A DNA stretch of 64,000 nt. Origin: Balneolaceae bacterium (GTDB taxonomy: Bacteria > Bacteroidota > Rhodothermia > Balneolales > Balneolaceae). The notes under the pieces are model-generated. The model saw nothing but the letters and a program-made list of their open reading frames with translations, was not told the DNA's origin and ran no database searches. The stretch lies in the NCBI GenBank assembly GCA_017640665.1, contig JAEPQE010000001.1, forward strand, positions 1,381,262 through 1,445,261, read 5' to 3'. Below, in pieces: positions 54,169 to 63,966 of this stretch (positions are counted from its first letter, which is position 1; each line of letters opens with the position of its first letter). The translations under genes and the position numbers were made by a program.

Positions 54169-56580
54169 ATGATTAAAGCTACTATAAAACGGTTAGCATC
54201 ATTTTCTTTAATGATTTTGCTGGCAGTTATTTCTACTAGTACAGCTCAGGCTCAAAATACTTTAATGGGCCCGGAACTTATCGACCAGGGTGATTTTGCT
54301 GGAGATACGTTGGCAGCAAGCTGGAATGTTGAAGGCGGAGCTAATGGTATGGCAGCTGTAGTTAACGGTGAGCTTGCTATTACTGATCTTGCTGAAGTCG
54401 CGAACATTTATGACTTTCAGGTAAATCAAAATTTAAGTGCAGAAGATATTGCAGAATTAGCAAAAGGTGGTACTTTCGAGGTTTCATTTGATGCCCGTTC
54501 TGAGCTTTCTGAAAAAACATTTCACGTGTTTCTGGGTGAAGTTGGAGGAAGTTGGGCACGTTACTGGCAGCCGGGTGCTGACGGAGACGTTACCGTTACT
54601 AATGAGACACAAAGATATACTTTAACTACCAATGTTGAGCAAGCATGGGATGCCATGAGATTAGGATTTGAAGTAGCTGGCGACACATCAGATCTTTTCC
54701 TTGATAATATTAGTCTAAGAAGAGTTGAAGATAATATCCTAATTGACGGTGAAGTTGTAATCGGTGAAGATTCACTAAGTACTGCTTGGACTCAGCTTAC
54801 ATCTCCAGCCTCAGCAACATTTTCTGTTGCTAATGGTGCGGTAAAGATTTCAGAAATATCCGGAATTGTAAATTCTTACGATGTTCAGTTCATTCAGATT
54901 TTGAATGAAGAACAGGTAGACTCAATCTATGCTGGTCCATACGAATTTATTTTTGATGCTAGAACCTCAGCTAGCGAGAAGCAAATACAAGCTTATTTTG
55001 GTAATAATGGTACAGATGGTGACTGGACAAACTTTGCACCAACTGTTATGCTTGATGATACCATGAGAAGATATAAATTGAATGTAGATGCTTCTCAAAA
55101 CTGGACTGGAATGAAGGTTGGTTTCGAAGTTTCAGCTGATACATCTTCTGTATGGTTTGATAACATCATACTTCGAAGAGTTCGTGAAGTTGCCCCTGAA
55201 GCTCCAAACTTTACTCTGGCAACCACTGATGGAGTGGTTACAATAACTGCTGACGGATTAGAAGGAGGTTTTGAATACGAAGTGTATTTTGCAGATTCAG
55301 CCTTCACGTCAACTGATGGTGCTACCTCTGTTGGTACTTTTCTTGCAAGTGAGGGATTAACATTTCAGCACTCAACGGATGCTCCTCACCCAAGTTTAGC
55401 TACTGATTTTACAGCACACTATGGTTTAGTTGCAAAAACAGAAAAAGGTTCTGCAAGTGAAGTAACTGTTAGCTCGATTGAAACAGGAATGACCGCAGCT
55501 GAGAACTACATTGTTGAGCTTTCAGGAACTGCGGCAGACGCGGTATTTGATGCAATTGATGCCGGGACAGTACCGGAAGCGTCTGTTCTAGCAGGCTTTT
55601 TCCCTGATGGGTATAAGCCATTTGAAATCAGTGAAAGTAGCGGTCGTAAAATCATAGAAAATGGAAGTGGTGGAGATGACGACGCCGATATTTCCGGGAA
55701 AATGTGGATAGGTTTCGATGCCGCTTCATCTTATTTGTTTATCTATGCAGAAATAACTGATGATGTGTTAGTTCCAACTCCAAAAACAACTACCGGTGGT
55801 GGTGGATGGCAATATGATAGCTGGGAAATGGGTATAGGTGCTTACTCTCCAGAATCATTTATTAATGGATCAGACCATCAAAGCTTTGAAGGTGCGGATG
55901 AGCCTGATTTTCAGCTTAGAGCTGGTATAAGGGCAGATACAGCTGATTACATGCATGGTAACGACGGAGGAACATCGTTTGATGTAGATAATATCAACAA
56001 TTCAGCAACAATAGGTGATGATAGTCCAACTGGGATGTATAGATTACTCTCTATTGTAAATACTAATGCATTTCAAACATATAATGCTGAAGCAGCTGCC
56101 TTCGTTTTTCCAACAGGTACGGGAGTTAGCACTATTCCGTTTACCTGGACTATAAATGACGCTGATGCGGGTACCCGAGATACTCAGGTTGGATGGTCTA
56201 CCAAAGGTGGGCAGGATGACTGGTGGAACACACCAGCACGCTGGGAAACAGTAGCATTAGTTGGAGCCGATGCGATTCCAACTTCTAACGAAGATGAAGG
56301 ACAAGATAGAGTTAGTGAGTTCTCGCTTGACCAAAACTATCCGAATCCATTCAACCCTACTACTAATATCTCATTTAAGTTAGGTACATCGAGTAACGTA
56401 ACTCTAGAAGTTTATAACCTGCTAGGTCAAAAAGTTGCTACAATACTACAGAACCAAAAGCTAAGTGCTGGTTCTCATAGTCAGAAGTTTGATGCTTCAA
56501 GATTGGCTTCAGGATTGTATGTGTACCGTATTAGTACAGAGTCATTTACTCAGTCTCGAAAAATGATGCTTATCAAATAA
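54169..56580 (+). CDS. Secreted carbohydrate-binding protein with Por (T9SS) sorting tail
   Basis: An 803-residue exported protein. A signal peptide occupies residues 1-29 (ending QAQ). Two tandem repeats of about 150 residues (about 30-190 and 195-340) share WNVEGG-like beta-sandwich ends and the closing DNISLRRVE / DNIILRRVR, a CBM4/9-type fold in appearance. A fibronectin-like segment (about 345-440) follows, then a CBM9-like domain (WIGFDAASSYLFIYAEITDD, YDSWEMGIGAY). The end (about 720-803) is a type A Por sorting domain starting SLDQNYPNPFNPTTN and ending in YRISTESFTQSRKMMLIK. No catalytic residues are recognised, so it is probably a surface glycan-binding protein. It is the first gene of the TonB operon. 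Confidence 0.85.
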   Translation: MIKATIKRLASFSLMILLAVISTSTAQAQNTLMGPELIDQGDFAGDTLAASWNVEGGANGMAAVVNGELAITDLAEVANIYDFQVNQNLSAEDIAELAKGGTFEVSFDARSELSEKTFHVFLGEVGGSWARYWQPGADGDVTVTNETQRYTLTTNVEQAWDAMRLGFEVAGDTSDLFLDNISLRRVEDNILIDGEVVIGEDSLSTAWTQLTSPASATFSVANGAVKISEISGIVNSYDVQFIQILNEEQVDSIYAGPYEFIFDARTSASEKQIQAYFGNNGTDGDWTNFAPTVMLDDTMRRYKLNVDASQNWTGMKVGFEVSADTSSVWFDNIILRRVREVAPEAPNFTLATTDGVVTITADGLEGGFEYEVYFADSAFTSTDGATSVGTFLASEGLTFQHSTDAPHPSLATDFTAHYGLVAKTEKGSASEVTVSSIETGMTAAENYIVELSGTAADAVFDAIDAGTVPEASVLAGFFPDGYKPFEISESSGRKIIENGSGGDDDADISGKMWIGFDAASSYLFIYAEITDDVLVPTPKTTTGGGGWQYDSWEMGIGAYSPESFINGSDHQSFEGADEPDFQLRAGIRADTADYMHGNDGGTSFDVDNINNSATIGDDSPTGMYRLLSIVNTNAFQTYNAEAAAFVFPTGTGVSTIPFTWTINDADAGTRDTQVGWSTKGGQDDWWNTPARWETVALVGADAIPTSNEDEGQDRVSEFSLDQNYPNPFNPTTNISFKLGTSSNVTLEVYNLLGQKVATILQNQKLSAGSHSQKFDASRLASGLYVYRISTESFTQSRKMMLIK

Positions 56581-56607
56581 GTAAAGACTGATTTTTTATT
56601 AAATAAT

Positions 56608-56648
56608 TTCGGGCACAGCATTTATGCTGTGCCCGAATTAAATTTTTT
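56608..56648 (+). terminator. Terminator or attenuator between the CBM and TonB genes
   Basis: A perfect 13-bp stem (TTCGGGCACAGCA with TGCTGTGCCCGAA, 56608-56637) with a 4-nt loop, followed by TTAAATTTTTT. It ends 4 bp before the TonB receptor ATG. It would uncouple expression of the abundant surface protein from the receptor. Confidence 0.8.
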
Positions 56649-56652
56649 AGCC

Positions 56653-59406
56653 ATGATTAAACTATTCTTATCAAAGTATGCCCTCCTTTCACTATTTGTC
56701 ATCCTTTTCACTAGTTCAACCGTATTTGCTCAATCAAAAGGTAAGATAAGTGGGATAGTTGAAGATGAATCAGGCGAGCCATTAATTGGTGTGCAAGTTC
56801 TAATCGAAGGAACAACACGAGGTGTATTAACAGATTTGGATGGTAACTACTCCATAATAAATCTGGAGGCAGGTACTTATGTAATAGTGTTCAGATATAT
56901 TGGGTTCGCTACTACCAGAGTTGAAGAAGTTGAGGTACGTCTGGATCGTACTACTGAAATAGATGTCGTATTAAGAGAAGAAGTAATTGAAGGACAGGAA
57001 ATTGTAGTTACTGCAGAACGTCCTATTGTTGAAAAAGATCGAACTACCACTACAGCGTATGTAAGTTCGGAACAGTTAGAAGAATTGCCAATTGTAAGTT
57101 TGAATGAAGCAGTAAATCAGCAGGCAGGGGTTGTAGACGGTCACTTTAGAGGAGGTAGAATTGGTGAGGTGGCATACCTGGTAAATGGTGTGCCTATTAA
57201 TAACGCATTCAATAATAATGCGGCCTTTGAGGTGGAGCAAAATATGGTTTCCAGCCTTGAAGTAATCAGTGGAGTTTTTAATGCAGAGTATGGTCAGGCC
57301 TTGAGTGGTGTTGTAAATATTGTAACAAAAGGGGTGGCCAGTGAGTGGACAGCAAGCTTTTTAGGATATGTAGGTACTGTCGTTAGCGACAGAGAACTCG
57401 AAATGGTAAACAGAACTACTGGACCAGGAGCTTTTTTAAGTGCTGATGATTTTGTGAACGAAAGAATTACTTATACAGAGGCTTATGAGACATTTGGCAG
57501 TAGAGATGTTCAATTCTCTGTAGGTGGTCCGATTATTAAAGATAAACTAGGTATCCAGGCTACCTTGAGATATGTTTCTGATCCTGGTACTCTAATAGGA
57601 CGAGATTTATTCAGCCCTGACGATGATCAGAATGAGACTATTACTTCTGAGGAAAGAGAGGACTGGATTATTGAGTCAACAGGGAGTGGTGAACTAGTTG
57701 GTTTAAATTTCAACGACAGATATTCTTTAAATACTTCGCTGGTTTACGAGCTCAACAGTAGATTTAAAATCGATTATAATCTTTTTCTTCAACAGAATGA
57801 CGGAAGAAATTATGATCACAGTTATAAGTATACGCCGGACGGTATTAATCAGTATTATAACTTTTCACAAAACCATATTCTTGGTTTAAGATACTCAATA
57901 GGGCAAAATTCATTTGCTAACTTCTCGTACAGTTATCTTTACGATAAGGGAGAAAGCTACCTATACAACGATGCTACAGCTACGGATTTAGATCAGAGAT
58001 ATGTTTCCAACAACTTTGCGAACCAGCAAGGTCAGTTTGCGTTTAACATGGGCGGTAATTATCTGGGGTCAGGACAGGGAATTACCAAAACACATACTAT
58101 TGTTACTGATTTTACGTCGCAGATTAATAATATCGTTTTATTTAAAACAGGACTTTCCGCACGTTTTCATAGCTTAGATAACGAAAGCTTTGGAATTACT
58201 AAGATTGGAAACTTTCCGGCTATTCGCGCTCCAAATGTGTACTCCAATAATTCTTTAGAAGTCACACCTTATGAGGCGGCGGGATATTCACAGGTTAAAT
58301 TAGAATTTGAGAATCTGATTGTAAACGCAGGCTTACGTTTCGATTATTTCCAACCCGATTTTGTTGTAGTGCGTGATATTTCGCAAGGGGAAAGTGAAGT
58401 AATTGCTGATGTAAGTACACCAGCTGTAGGAGATTCAATTTCAAATCGTATTGATGCTGACGATTCTTTTCAGCTAAGTCCTCGTTTAGGAATTGCATTT
58501 CCAATCTCAGAACGAGGTGTAATGCGGTTTTCTGCCGGTTTATTCTTCCAAACTCCTCAATTGAATTTACTTTATACCAATAATGAATTCGAAGCTAATC
58601 CGGCGAATGCCAGCATTACGTACGGAAATGCATCTCTAAAACCTGAAAGAACCCTTTCATTTGAGGTTGGTCTTCAGCAGGGATTGTCAGAGACATTAGG
58701 AATGGACCTGACCTTATACTCTAAAGATATACGTAACTTATCCGGGCTTGAATTTTTTCGGAATTTTAACGGACAATATACAGCTCAGCTCGTAAATCTT
58801 GATTATGGTACGGTGAAAGGATTTACATTATCACTCTATCAACGCGGAGCTGGACCTGTGAGCTGGACATTAGATTATACATTGCAGTTTGCTAATGGAT
58901 CGGCATCAGATCCACAAGAAACTCTACAAAGAGCGCTGAATGGTCAAGATCCTGTAATAAGAATCAACAGATTAAACTGGGATAGAAGAAATGTGTTAAA
59001 TAACACCATCACTTGGAATAGCCCTTATGGTTTAACAGTATCATTTATTAACTCCTTGCAATCAGGTAGTCCATATACGTCACAAAGAGATTTCAGACAA
59101 TCCAACATACCTAATAATGAAGATACTCCTGCATGGTTCAACTCAAATGCAAGAGTGTTCTATAAACCACCCGTATTAAAGCAGGATATTGAATTGTTCG
59201 TTCAGGTTAACAACGTATTCGATTCTACTCCCGAGTTTGGTGTATTCAGTGATACCGGACTCGCTACTGAATCTACAGAGCTAAATAGAAGGATTGAAGG
59301 TGGAGCAGAACCAGGGGGATTGAATACACTTACTGAGTGGTTCTTAAACCCTCAGAGTGTTGGAGCTCCAAGAACAGTAAGGGTTGGAATAAGCTTAAAA
59401 TTTTAA
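56653..59406 (+). CDS. SusC-like TonB-dependent receptor
   Basis: A 917-residue outer-membrane receptor from the ATG at 56653. A GTG upstream at 56629 would place the start inside the hairpin. A signal peptide ends VFAQS. Residues about 28-110 are a carboxypeptidase-regulatory-like beta domain (GKISGIVEDESGEPLIGVQVLI, LDGNYSIINLEAGTYVIVFRYIGF) as in SusC. The plug follows (SSEQLEELPIVSLNEAVNQQAGVV, LVNGVPINNAF, SGVFNAEYGQALSGVVNIVTKG), then a 22-strand-type barrel ending in RVGISLKF. It imports large ligands with TonB energy. There is no SusD gene next to it, which is unusual for a SusC-like receptor. Confidence 0.93.
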   Translation: MIKLFLSKYALLSLFVILFTSSTVFAQSKGKISGIVEDESGEPLIGVQVLIEGTTRGVLTDLDGNYSIINLEAGTYVIVFRYIGFATTRVEEVEVRLDRTTEIDVVLREEVIEGQEIVVTAERPIVEKDRTTTTAYVSSEQLEELPIVSLNEAVNQQAGVVDGHFRGGRIGEVAYLVNGVPINNAFNNNAAFEVEQNMVSSLEVISGVFNAEYGQALSGVVNIVTKGVASEWTASFLGYVGTVVSDRELEMVNRTTGPGAFLSADDFVNERITYTEAYETFGSRDVQFSVGGPIIKDKLGIQATLRYVSDPGTLIGRDLFSPDDDQNETITSEEREDWIIESTGSGELVGLNFNDRYSLNTSLVYELNSRFKIDYNLFLQQNDGRNYDHSYKYTPDGINQYYNFSQNHILGLRYSIGQNSFANFSYSYLYDKGESYLYNDATATDLDQRYVSNNFANQQGQFAFNMGGNYLGSGQGITKTHTIVTDFTSQINNIVLFKTGLSARFHSLDNESFGITKIGNFPAIRAPNVYSNNSLEVTPYEAAGYSQVKLEFENLIVNAGLRFDYFQPDFVVVRDISQGESEVIADVSTPAVGDSISNRIDADDSFQLSPRLGIAFPISERGVMRFSAGLFFQTPQLNLLYTNNEFEANPANASITYGNASLKPERTLSFEVGLQQGLSETLGMDLTLYSKDIRNLSGLEFFRNFNGQYTAQLVNLDYGTVKGFTLSLYQRGAGPVSWTLDYTLQFANGSASDPQETLQRALNGQDPVIRINRLNWDRRNVLNNTITWNSPYGLTVSFINSLQSGSPYTSQRDFRQSNIPNNEDTPAWFNSNARVFYKPPVLKQDIELFVQVNNVFDSTPEFGVFSDTGLATESTELNRRIEGGAEPGGLNTLTEWFLNPQSVGAPRTVRVGISLKF

Positions 59407-59412
59407 AAAAGA

Positions 59413-62400
59413 ATGATTAGTACAAGGAATATTTATATGCGGAATATCACGAAAATTTTTGTTCTTACAGCTTCTCTGTTCTTCATGGATACTGTGATGG
59501 CACAATCCATTCCTGATTCGTTGAATGGGGTAATCTACCGGGGGAGCGAAAACTCTATAGCAAGAGGGGTTCTTGATGGTAACCTTATACAAACAAACTT
59601 TAGAAATCATGGAGAACTTTCCAGATGGATGGATATTCCCTGGGGAGTTTGGCCGAGAGACGTTGGAGGTAGACATATTGATGGAGTAGGTGTTCTTGTA
59701 GCTGGTAAGGTAGTTGGTAACAGAACTACTCCTGACGTAGCCCCATACTTTACAGCGACTACTGATACTATACTTAATCCACTTAGTATCCATTATAGAC
59801 AAGCCGGATTGAGACAAAGTCCCAGAACGGGAGATATCTATGGCTGGCTTCCTCTACCCGGATTTAACAATCGAAGCAGAACAAATGATTTAGGACAAGC
59901 AGAACCTGTTCCTGCCTTATCTAACGATCCAAGCTCATGGCCAGACTTTTGGCCGGATAGATGTGAAGAAGAAGATCCTTGTTGGCCAGGCACATGGAAT
60001 GGTAGAGATGGAAGATTTGCAAGTGCAGACTTAGAGTCTTTCTATGTGATGGATGATTTCTCAGATTTAGAATATGCATTTGGTATCGAAGGAACCGGTC
60101 CTCACAGTGAAGATGGAGTCTATCATCCAAGCGATATGGATTCAACGATAGGTGGTCTTGCAATGCAAATGCAGGTAAGAATTTTCCAATGGGCAAATAT
60201 TTTAGCTGAGGACACAGCTTTTCTTATTTATCGAATTACAAATAAAGGGGATTACAAACAGGATAGCTTGTATTTCGCTCAAATTGTCGATTATGGATTG
60301 GGTTTTGAAGAAGCAGATGATAATGCCAACTATGATCCTCTTTTGGATGTAGTATATGGTTGGGATAGAGACGGTATTGGTGAACCAACTTTTGCAGGTC
60401 AGGGCACTTATGACTTAGGGTATACAGGTTTTGCTTTCCTTGAGTCTCCTGCTAATGATTTGAATGGTATTGATGATGACGTTGATGGAATCACTGATGA
60501 GTCAAGATTTGATAACAATTATATCGTATTAAGTTCTCAGGCAGAAATCGATGCCTATGTAGATGCCAATTATGACAGGGATGCATTTGAAGAGTTTAAT
60601 GGCGAAACAGTAGAAGAACGCCCTGCTTACCGGGCTGGCATTTGGTATACAACAGATGAAAACCTTGACTGGGTAGGCTTTGATGATGCAAATAACAATG
60701 GCATCCGGGATGAAGGAGAAGTGCTTAATAACGACGTAGGTAGGGATGGGCTGAGTAACTTCGATTTTGGTTACCCGGGACCAGATGAAGGTGAAGGAGA
60801 TGGAATACCTACTGATGGAGAGCCAAACTATAATCAAATTGATGTTGATGAATCAGATCAGATAGGTCTTACAGGTTTTGACTTGGGTACACGGCCGGAG
60901 TATGAATCAGGAGATAACCTGAGAGATGATACTTGGTTATGGGGTAAAATTGAGGAGCATTTATTTGATGATCCAAATCAACCACCACTGGTTAGTCCTT
61001 TAGCGGATGAAGAACCATTTGTATTATTTGTATCAGGTGCAGTAGAACTTGCCAATGAAGGATCAGCAGAAAAATCTACTGATTTTTTCTCTACAGCCTG
61101 GATATTTGGTGATGATGAAGAAGATTTTTTCAAGAATAGAAGAGTTGTTCAAAATATTTATAATGCAGATTACAATTTTGCACAACCGCCGTTAACCCCG
61201 GAACTTACAGCAGTTGCTGCAGATAACAGAGTGATACTATCTTGGGATGATGTAGCTTTACAAAGTTATGACAGGTTTCTTCAGGATTTTGATTTTGAAG
61301 GATTTAGATTGTATAGATCTTCAAATAATATTTTTAATGATATCAGAACTATTTCTGATGTAAATGGTACGCCAAAGTTTTATGAGCCTCTTGCTCAATG
61401 GGATTTAAATAACGATATAAGTGGGCCTGTACCTGTATTAGAAGGAGAAGCAATTTACGATCTTGGATCTAATTCCGGATTAGCATTTTCATACATAGAT
61501 GATGATGTTACAAATGGTAAGACATACTACTACGCCTTGGTTTCTTATGATAGAGGTATCTTAGGCGAAGGGGGTGCACCTGGTATAGATCCTCAGGAAA
61601 GCCCATTCAGAGTCACTGTAAATCAACAAGGACTGGTTTCAGGTACTTCTAAAAATACAGCTGCCGTTGTTCCAACAACACCGCCGGCTGGGTTTATTGC
61701 AGGGGGTTCATCTTCTGATTTAAGTTCTGTAACATTAGGGACAGCAACAGGTTCAGCCAAGGTAAATATCATAAATGAAGCTTTACTAAAAGATGAAAAT
61801 ATTTATGAAATTCAGTTTACAGATAGTGCGGCACCTCCTGAATTTGGAGATGCCCGGTATACTGAAAATTATCGATTAGTGCTTAAAACCCCTTCTGGTG
61901 ATAGTACGTTAATTGAAGAAACTTCTTTTTCAACTACAACCAAAGTAGTTGATGGTTTTACTGTGGAAATGACAAACTCTTCACCTGCTGATCTGGATGA
62001 GTTGAGGACGGGATATAGGTCAAATGCAGGAACGAACAATGAGATGTACGCTCAAAACCCGAACAATTTAGACGGTGTTTCTACAGATTGGGAATTATTT
62101 ATTCTTCCAAGAATAGGTGGGGTCGAAGATAATTTTGAGAAAACTGATAGCGATTTCGAACTTCTTTTTGTTGATCCAGCGGATTCCTTGTATACCCCGC
62201 CACGTTTATTTGGGTCGGACTTTGAACGGGCAGATATGCCTGTATTTGCAAGGAATGTAACGAAAGGGACTCCTGCGGAACTCTTTTTACTCGATACCGA
62301 TGAGTCGGAATCATTAACTGCCGGAGATCAACTGGTACTAGCTGAAGAAGTCAATACTAGTGTATATGTATATAGATATACCATTACGATAGATCCGGAT

Positions 62401-62838
62401 GGTAACAACCCTCCAGACCCGGGTGAAAAAATTTATGTTTCTACTACAAAACAGTTCGGAAGTGGAGATACATTCCAATTTAGTGTACAGAGTGGCTCAG
62501 TGAGTGATTCATTAGCAAGGTCGGAGATGGATGATATATTCGTGGCTCCGGATCCTTACATAGGTACTGCTTCATGGGAAAGACGGTCCAACTCAATTGG
62601 TAGAGGAGAAAGGAAAATTGAATTTTTCAACCTTCCGAGAGTTTGTACAATCAGGATTTTCAATATCAGAGGCGAGTTAGTAAGATCCATTGAACATGAA
62701 GGAGACTTCAATGATGGTTCGGCTTCATGGGATCTACTCACAGATAACAATGAAGATGTTGCTTACGGTGTTTACTTCTATCACGTAGAAGCGAAGGGCA
62801 TAGGAGAATTCACAGGAAAATTTGCAATCGTTAAATAA
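59413..62838 (+). CDS. Large secreted protein with acidic repeats and a FlgD-like tail
   Basis: A 1141-residue exported protein; start ATG at 59413, with a second candidate ATG at 59437 preceded by AAGGA. A signal peptide ends VMAQS. The body has many Asp/Asn-rich loops that look like calcium sites (DLNGIDDDVDGITDES, DDANNNGIRDEGE, DEGEGDGIPTDGEPN). A fibronectin III-like region lies at about 600-710 (RVILSWDDVAL, YYYALVSYDRG). The last about 80 residues form a FlgD/Por-type sorting end (IRIFNIRGELVRSIEHEGDF, VAYGVYFYHVEAK). I recognise no catalytic family. It starts 6 bp after the receptor and overlaps the next gene region, so it is the receptor's likely partner. Confidence 0.85.
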   Translation: MISTRNIYMRNITKIFVLTASLFFMDTVMAQSIPDSLNGVIYRGSENSIARGVLDGNLIQTNFRNHGELSRWMDIPWGVWPRDVGGRHIDGVGVLVAGKVVGNRTTPDVAPYFTATTDTILNPLSIHYRQAGLRQSPRTGDIYGWLPLPGFNNRSRTNDLGQAEPVPALSNDPSSWPDFWPDRCEEEDPCWPGTWNGRDGRFASADLESFYVMDDFSDLEYAFGIEGTGPHSEDGVYHPSDMDSTIGGLAMQMQVRIFQWANILAEDTAFLIYRITNKGDYKQDSLYFAQIVDYGLGFEEADDNANYDPLLDVVYGWDRDGIGEPTFAGQGTYDLGYTGFAFLESPANDLNGIDDDVDGITDESRFDNNYIVLSSQAEIDAYVDANYDRDAFEEFNGETVEERPAYRAGIWYTTDENLDWVGFDDANNNGIRDEGEVLNNDVGRDGLSNFDFGYPGPDEGEGDGIPTDGEPNYNQIDVDESDQIGLTGFDLGTRPEYESGDNLRDDTWLWGKIEEHLFDDPNQPPLVSPLADEEPFVLFVSGAVELANEGSAEKSTDFFSTAWIFGDDEEDFFKNRRVVQNIYNADYNFAQPPLTPELTAVAADNRVILSWDDVALQSYDRFLQDFDFEGFRLYRSSNNIFNDIRTISDVNGTPKFYEPLAQWDLNNDISGPVPVLEGEAIYDLGSNSGLAFSYIDDDVTNGKTYYYALVSYDRGILGEGGAPGIDPQESPFRVTVNQQGLVSGTSKNTAAVVPTTPPAGFIAGGSSSDLSSVTLGTATGSAKVNIINEALLKDENIYEIQFTDSAAPPEFGDARYTENYRLVLKTPSGDSTLIEETSFSTTTKVVDGFTVEMTNSSPADLDELRTGYRSNAGTNNEMYAQNPNNLDGVSTDWELFILPRIGGVEDNFEKTDSDFELLFVDPADSLYTPPRLFGSDFERADMPVFARNVTKGTPAELFLLDTDESESLTAGDQLVLAEEVNTSVYVYRYTITIDPDGNNPPDPGEKIYVSTTKQFGSGDTFQFSVQSGSVSDSLARSEMDDIFVAPDPYIGTASWERRSNSIGRGERKIEFFNLPRVCTIRIFNIRGELVRSIEHEGDFNDGSASWDLLTDNNEDVAYGVYFYHVEAKGIGEFTGKFAIVK

Positions 62839-62845
62839 TGAGTCT

Positions 62846-63913
62846 ATGAAATTCAGCTTAAAAACAATGAAAAATACATTAACATTATTTGTCCTGATTG
62901 CATTAGTAGGTAGTGTTCAAGTTCTTGCACAAAGTAGAGTTGGAACTTCTGCAGCACCGTTTCTAACTATGGGAGTTGGAGCCAAAGGTCAGGCTTTAGG
63001 GCATGCGAATACCATAAACACATCCGGTGCCGAAGCTTTATTTTGGAATCCGGCTGCTATTTCTATTGAGAACGGTGGTGGAACTTTTGGTTCAGGATTT
63101 TTTACGGTGAATCAACTTTTTGTTGATGTAGAAGCTTATGGAGCAGGAATTGTTCTACCATTCAGTGAAGGTTCTGGTAAGAACTTTGGCTTAAGTATCA
63201 ACTATGTAGACTATGGTCGACAGAAAGTTAGAACGGTTGAACTTCAAGATGGTACTGGAGCGACCTATGGGGCTAATGATTTGAGTTTAGGAATCACTTA
63301 CGCACAGAACTTAACCGAATCCTTTCATTTTGGCGGTACCGCAAAATTTATTCAGCAGAAGATATATGATATGCATGCTGAGACATTCGCTGTTGATCTG
63401 GGATTCATTTTGAAAACTAATTACTTCAATGGACTTACTATTGGGGCTTCTATCAGTAATTTTGGTGGAAAAATGCAAATGGATGGTATTAACTCCGAGT
63501 ATTTTATCGACATTGATGGAACAAGTGAAGGGGACAACGAAAATATTTTGGGTAGGGTAAAAATGGACCAATGGGATTTGCCTCTTTCATTTAAGGTTGG
63601 GTTATCCCTGCCTGTAATTAAGCAGGAAAATCTGGAATGGCTGATTTTGTCAGAAGCTCAACAAACAAGTGATAATGATCTGAACGTTGATTCAGGTTCA
63701 GAGATAAGTTATATCTCTAATACTGTGAAATTCCATATAAGAGGTGGGTATAAAGACTTATTACTTGGAGACAGAGTAGATTCTCATATAACTTATGGAG
63801 CCGGATTTGTATTAAAAACGTCTTCTGGCCTTGCGATTGGAGTTGATTTTGCTCAGGTTCCATTTGAGTATTTAGGTCAAACCACAATTGTAGATTTAAA
63901 GTTATTCTTCTAA
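62846..63913 (+). CDS. PorV/PorQ-like outer-membrane protein
   Basis: A 355-residue outer-membrane protein from the ATG at 62846; 8 codons of earlier frame overlap the previous gene. An alternative ATG is at 62867. A signal peptide ends VLAQS. The PorV/PorQ pattern follows: RVGTSAAPFLTMGVGAKGQALG, SGAEALFWNPAAIS and a series of beta strands ending in LGQTTIVDLKLFF. PorV proteins escort type IX cargo at the cell surface. Placement after two Por-tailed genes is fitting. Confidence 0.88.
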   Translation: MKFSLKTMKNTLTLFVLIALVGSVQVLAQSRVGTSAAPFLTMGVGAKGQALGHANTINTSGAEALFWNPAAISIENGGGTFGSGFFTVNQLFVDVEAYGAGIVLPFSEGSGKNFGLSINYVDYGRQKVRTVELQDGTGATYGANDLSLGITYAQNLTESFHFGGTAKFIQQKIYDMHAETFAVDLGFILKTNYFNGLTIGASISNFGGKMQMDGINSEYFIDIDGTSEGDNENILGRVKMDQWDLPLSFKVGLSLPVIKQENLEWLILSEAQQTSDNDLNVDSGSEISYISNTVKFHIRGGYKDLLLGDRVDSHITYGAGFVLKTSSGLAIGVDFAQVPFEYLGQTTIVDLKLFF

Positions 63914-63937
63914 ATGTTTTTTAAACATAGTTTCTTT

Positions 63938-63966
63938 AAAGGCTGCTTTAGTTTTAAGCGGCCTTT
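63938..63966 (+). terminator. Terminator-like hairpin after the PorV-like gene
   Basis: AAAGGC-T-GCTT pairs with AAGC-G-GCCTTT (one U-G pair) around a 7-nt loop, followed by a T-rich stretch. It probably closes the TonB/Por operon. Confidence 0.6.

Noticed and set aside
53833-54179. The lacI-like gene and the CBM gene share the first 11 bases ATGATTAAAGC
   Set aside because: Short identity at start codons in divergent genes is easily chance; no longer similarity exists.
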